Source: Acidimicrobiia bacterium (lineage in GTDB: Bacteria; Actinomycetota; Acidimicrobiia; Acidimicrobiales; Poriferisodalaceae). Taken from it: 7,389 bases of DNA. Position numbers and translations under genes: made by a program. This document shows, piece after piece, positions 5,210-7,389 of this stretch. The notes under the pieces were generated by a model, which had not been told where the DNA came from, searched no databases, and saw nothing but the letters and a program-made list of their open reading frames with translations. The stretch spans positions 1 through 7,389 of the forward strand of contig JALSTE010000737.1 of assembly GCA_026983855.1 (NCBI GenBank), in the 5' to 3' direction. Positions within the stretch are counted from its first letter, which is position 1. The number at the start of each line of letters is the position of its first letter.

Positions 5210-5863
5210 TCAGTGGTTGCCGCGTTCGTCGAGGCGGGCCACGTAGATCGCCACCTCGGTGCGGCGGGACATGCCCATCTTCGGGAGCAACCGCGATACG
5301 TAGTTCTTGACGGTCTTCTCGGCCAGGTGGAGTCTCTCCCCGATCTGGCGGTTGGTGAGTCCCTCCCCTATGAGGGCCACGATCTTGCGTTCCTGGCCCG
5401 TGAGGCGGGCCAGCAGCTCGTCCTCGGGATCACCCTGGCGCAGCCTCTCCAGCACCCTTCCGGTCAACTCGGGATCGAGCAGGGACTGACCCGAGGCCAC
5501 ACACTCGATCGCCCCCACCAGGTCGTTCTCCCGGATCTGCTTGAGCAGGTAGCCCGCGGCCCCGGCCATGATCGAGTTGAACAGGGCCTCGTCGTCGGAG
5601 AATGAAGTCAGTATCAGACAGGCCACCTCGGGCATCCTGGACCTGATCTCCCGGCACACCTCCACCCCACTCCCGTCGGGTAGACGCACGTCCAGGATCG
5701 CCACCTGGGGCTGGGTGGCCGGTATCCGCTTGAGGGCCTGATCAGCGGTTCCCGCCTCACCCACGACCTCGAAGCCGCCGTGGGCCTCGAGTAGATCACG
5801 CAGGCCACGACGGACCAGATCGTGATCGTCGAGCAGGAAAACCTTGATCGGATCGTCGCTCAC
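5210..5863 (-). CDS. devR: DevR/DosR-like response regulator (NarL/LuxR family)
   Basis: The protein is a two-domain transcription regulator activated by phosphorylation. The receiver domain (about 5-120) has acidic Asp12/Asp13, phospho-acceptor Asp58 in I-L-D-V-R-L-P-D-G, Thr86 and Lys108. The LuxR-type helix-turn-helix (about 152-212) contains L-A-E-K-T-V-K-N-Y-V-S-R-L-L, identical through the DosR recognition helix as I recall it, so the DNA-contacting Lys183, Lys186 and Asn187 (DosR Lys179, Lys182, Asn183) are all present. The GTG start at 5861-5863 gives 217 residues, the length I recall for M. tuberculosis DevR. The frame stays open to an ATG at 5953, but that extension is unlike the family. 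The ribosome site is weak. It lies 130 bp downstream of the kinase gene and close to two DosR-type boxes, its likely targets. DosR controls hypoxia, NO and CO responses in mycobacteria. Confidence 0.9.
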   Translation of the reverse strand: MSDDPIKVFLLDDHDLVRRGLRDLLEAHGGFEVVGEAGTADQALKRIPATQPQVAILDVRLPDGSGVEVCREIRSRMPEVACLILTSFSDDEALFNSIMAGAAGYLLKQIRENDLVGAIECVASGQSLLDPELTGRVLERLRQGDPEDELLARLTGQERKIVALIGEGLTNRQIGERLHLAEKTVKNYVSRLLPKMGMSRRTEVAIYVARLDERGNH

Positions 5864-5880
5864 CGCCCAAGTCTGGCCGG

Positions 5881-5897
5881 TGGCGGGGCCTCCGCCA
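5881..5897. repeat. Hairpin in the response regulator leader
   Basis: TGGCGG and CCGCCA pair around a 5-nt loop, 17 bp upstream of the regulator's GTG codon. On the minus strand the stem and loop contain GGAGG, the only good Shine-Dalgarno match nearby, but it is too far (about 23 nt) from the GTG to serve it directly. Any regulatory role is speculation. Confidence 0.3.
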
Positions 5898-5921
5898 AGC
5901 GATCCCGGTCGAATCATCGAG

Positions 5922-5936
5922 ATCCGACGGTCGGAT
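5922..5936. repeat. Inverted repeat between kinase and regulator genes
   Basis: ATCCGA-cgg-TCGGAT is a perfect six-pair inverted repeat in the 130-bp gap between the histidine kinase stop and the regulator start. It may be an operator or an mRNA hairpin. Nothing in the sequence identifies a binding protein. Confidence 0.3.
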
Positions 5937-5946
5937 TCGACGTGAT

Positions 5947-5958
5947 GACCCATGGGTC
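5947..5958. promoter_or_regulatory. 12-bp perfect palindrome upstream of the response regulator
   Basis: GACCCATGGGTC is a perfect 12-bp palindrome about 85-95 bp upstream of the regulator start. It is not a DosR-type box. It could be an operator for regulator expression, but it may be chance. Confidence 0.25.
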
Positions 5959-5993
5959 GGGCGCTGGGTCGCCAACCCCGCGAACCGGACGGG

Positions 5994-7389
5994 TCACCTT
6001 CCGAGGGGCACCGCCCACCTCACCTCGGTCCCACCCTCGAAACGCCGTGAGACCACACAGGTCCCGCCCCGATCCGCGGCCCGAGCCTCCATGTTGCGCA
6101 ACCCGTTGCCCCATCCCGTGGATCGCTCGGGTATTCCCCGTCCGTCGTCGAGCACCCTCATCTCCACCGATGACCCCACGCTGAGGAACACGTCCACCCG
6201 GCCGGCTCCGGCGTGACGGGCCACGTTGGAGAGGGCCTCGCGGAGGGTCGGTACCAGGGCCTCGGCCACTTCCGGCGGTACCGCGTCCACGGGACCGGCC
6301 AGCTCCACCCGGGGGGAGAATCCCAGAATCCGCGCCGACTCCTCGATGACCGCCTCGATCTCCGAGCGCAGCGAGGTCCCCCAGACGTCGGTGGCCCTGA
6401 GACCGAAGATGGCCGAACGGATCTCGGTGATGGTCTGGTCCAGGTCCGTCACCGCCCCCTCGATGCGCTCCCCCAGCTCGGGGGCCACGTCGCCGACGCG
6501 CCGGGAGGCCACCTGCAGCGACATTCCGGTGGCGAAGAGCCTCTGGATGACACTGTCGTGCAGGTCGCGGGCTATGCGCTCCCGATCGGTCATCAGATCC
6601 AGTTCGCGTTCGGCCACCCGGGCCCGACTCTCACTCTCCCGACGATCGGTGACGTCCCGGACCAGGGCCACTATCGAACGGGGGAGATCGGGCCCCGGAC
6701 GCAGGGCCTGGAGATGGACCTCACAGATCCTCACCCGGCCGTCACCACCGGTCATCTCCCGCTCGTAGGTGACCCAGGGCCGGGAACCGTCCACCAGTGA
6801 CGCCACCTGTTCCCTGAACGCGGTGGCGTCCAGCCCGGGGACGTGCTCGGGGGTCAGCCCCACCAGGTCGGTGGGTTCCAGGCCCAGCAGGTCGCAGTAC
6901 CCCTGGTTCACGTACTCGATGGTGAGGGTGTCCTCCCGGTGGATGACCACACCCTCCCCCAGCTTGTCGAGGATCTCCCGGGCCCGGATCAGGTTGCTCT
7001 CGACGGCCGCGTGCTCGGTCACGTCGCGGGCCAGGGCCACGAAGTGTCCCCCGCCGGATCTGGTCGGAATCCACTGGGCCACCACCTGAACGGTCAGATC
7101 CCTTCCGGCGCGGGTCCGGTGCACGGTACGATAGGCGCAACTCGGCACCTGGGCCCGCTTCAGGGGATCCAGGAGACGGACCAGGGACTCCCGGTCGAAT
7201 TCGGGACAGAAGTGAAGGGGGGTCATGGCCTTGAGTTCGTCGGCGTCGTAACCGAGTTGACGAACGGCACCCTGGTTCACGAAGGAGACGGCCAGGGTGG
7301 TGTCGTCGAACACGTAGAGGGCGTCCTCGGCGGCGTCGAGGGACGAGAGAACCTCGTACATCCGTGACTCGGCCTCGACCCGGTCGGAC
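5994..7389 (-). CDS. PAS-PAS sensor histidine kinase, NarL/DevS type (5' end outside window)
   Basis: This is probably the partner kinase of the adjacent DevR-like regulator. The frame is open to the window edge; an ATG occurs at 7361, but the residues before it (E-A-E-S-R) look like continuing helix, so the gene is probably partial. Numbering from that ATG there are two PAS domains (about 8-118 and 128-240), each ending in a R-D-V-T motif. A HisKA_3 dimerisation domain follows, with phospho-acceptor His268 in R-D-L-H-D-S-V-I-Q-R-L-F, then a HATPase domain with N-box Asn379 (R-E-A-L-S-N-V-A-R-H-A), G1 D-D-G-R-G-I-P (405-411) and G2 G-W-G-N-G-L. The catalytic half resembles DevS/DosT, but the sensor part is PAS rather than the haem-binding GAF pair of those proteins. 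No transmembrane segment is visible in this part, so it may be cytosolic. Confidence 0.9.
   Translation of the reverse strand, partial: SDRVEAESRMYEVLSSLDAAEDALYVFDDTTLAVSFVNQGAVRQLGYDADELKAMTPLHFCPEFDRESLVRLLDPLKRAQVPSCAYRTVHRTRAGRDLTVQVVAQWIPTRSGGGHFVALARDVTEHAAVESNLIRAREILDKLGEGVVIHREDTLTIEYVNQGYCDLLGLEPTDLVGLTPEHVPGLDATAFREQVASLVDGSRPWVTYEREMTGGDGRVRICEVHLQALRPGPDLPRSIVALVRDVTDRRESESRARVAERELDLMTDRERIARDLHDSVIQRLFATGMSLQVASRRVGDVAPELGERIEGAVTDLDQTITEIRSAIFGLRATDVWGTSLRSEIEAVIEESARILGFSPRVELAGPVDAVPPEVAEALVPTLREALSNVARHAGAGRVDVFLSVGSSVEMRVLDDGRGIPERSTGWGNGLRNMEARAADRGGTCVVSRRFEGGTEVRWAVPLGR

Noticed and set aside
5864..5953. Longer N-terminus for the response regulator from the ATG at 5953.
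   Set aside because: The added 30 residues are not receiver-like, and the GTG start gives the DevR length of 217 residues.

Overview
The window looks like a chromosomal segment from a high-GC Gram-positive bacterium, most likely an actinobacterium and perhaps of the Acidimicrobiia type (inference). The signs are very high GC with C/G-biased third positions, a ClpP of the actinobacterial ClpP1 type, Thr-rich linkers in exported proteins, and a response regulator strikingly close to mycobacterial DevR/DosR.

Layout. The 3' end of a plus-strand gene of unknown function (1-225) converges on a minus-strand clpP (301-933). Upstream of clpP, a perfect 30-nt inverted repeat (1037-1066) follows a two-gene minus-strand operon. 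That operon runs from a Tat-exported Rieske protein (3590-4225) into an 826-residue molybdopterin oxidoreductase of the arsenite oxidase (AioA)/iodate reductase (IdrA) clade (1099-3579). A 275-bp divergent promoter region (4226-4500) separates it from a plus-strand, membrane-anchored monohaem cytochrome c (4501-5013). A gap holding a 31-bp direct repeat lies between the cytochrome and a minus-strand DevR/DosR-type response regulator (5210-5863). Behind the regulator is its probable partner, a PAS-PAS histidine kinase of the NarL/DevS type (5994 to beyond 7389).

How the genes may work together. The 14-bp sequence GGGACCTAAGTCCC occurs twice, identically, in the divergent promoter region. It matches the core of the DosR box known from Mycobacterium at 13 of 14 positions. 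The regulator encoded about 0.7 kb away keeps the DosR recognition-helix residues. The simplest reading is a self-contained switch. The PAS kinase senses redox state, oxygen or a ligand and phosphorylates the DevR-like regulator. The regulator then activates, in both directions, the Rieske/molybdoenzyme pair and a dedicated cytochrome c that links the enzyme to the respiratory chain.

The molybdoenzyme keeps the Aio-type [3Fe-4S] motif (C-x2-C-x3-C-x70-S) and the Arg/His pair of the AioA active site (R408, H412). It appears to have lost the other two arsenite-binding residues, so its substrate may not be arsenite. No arsenic genes and no iodate-reductase-associated cytochrome peroxidases are visible in the window. 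This DosR-boxed, Aio-like redox module is the most interesting item here.
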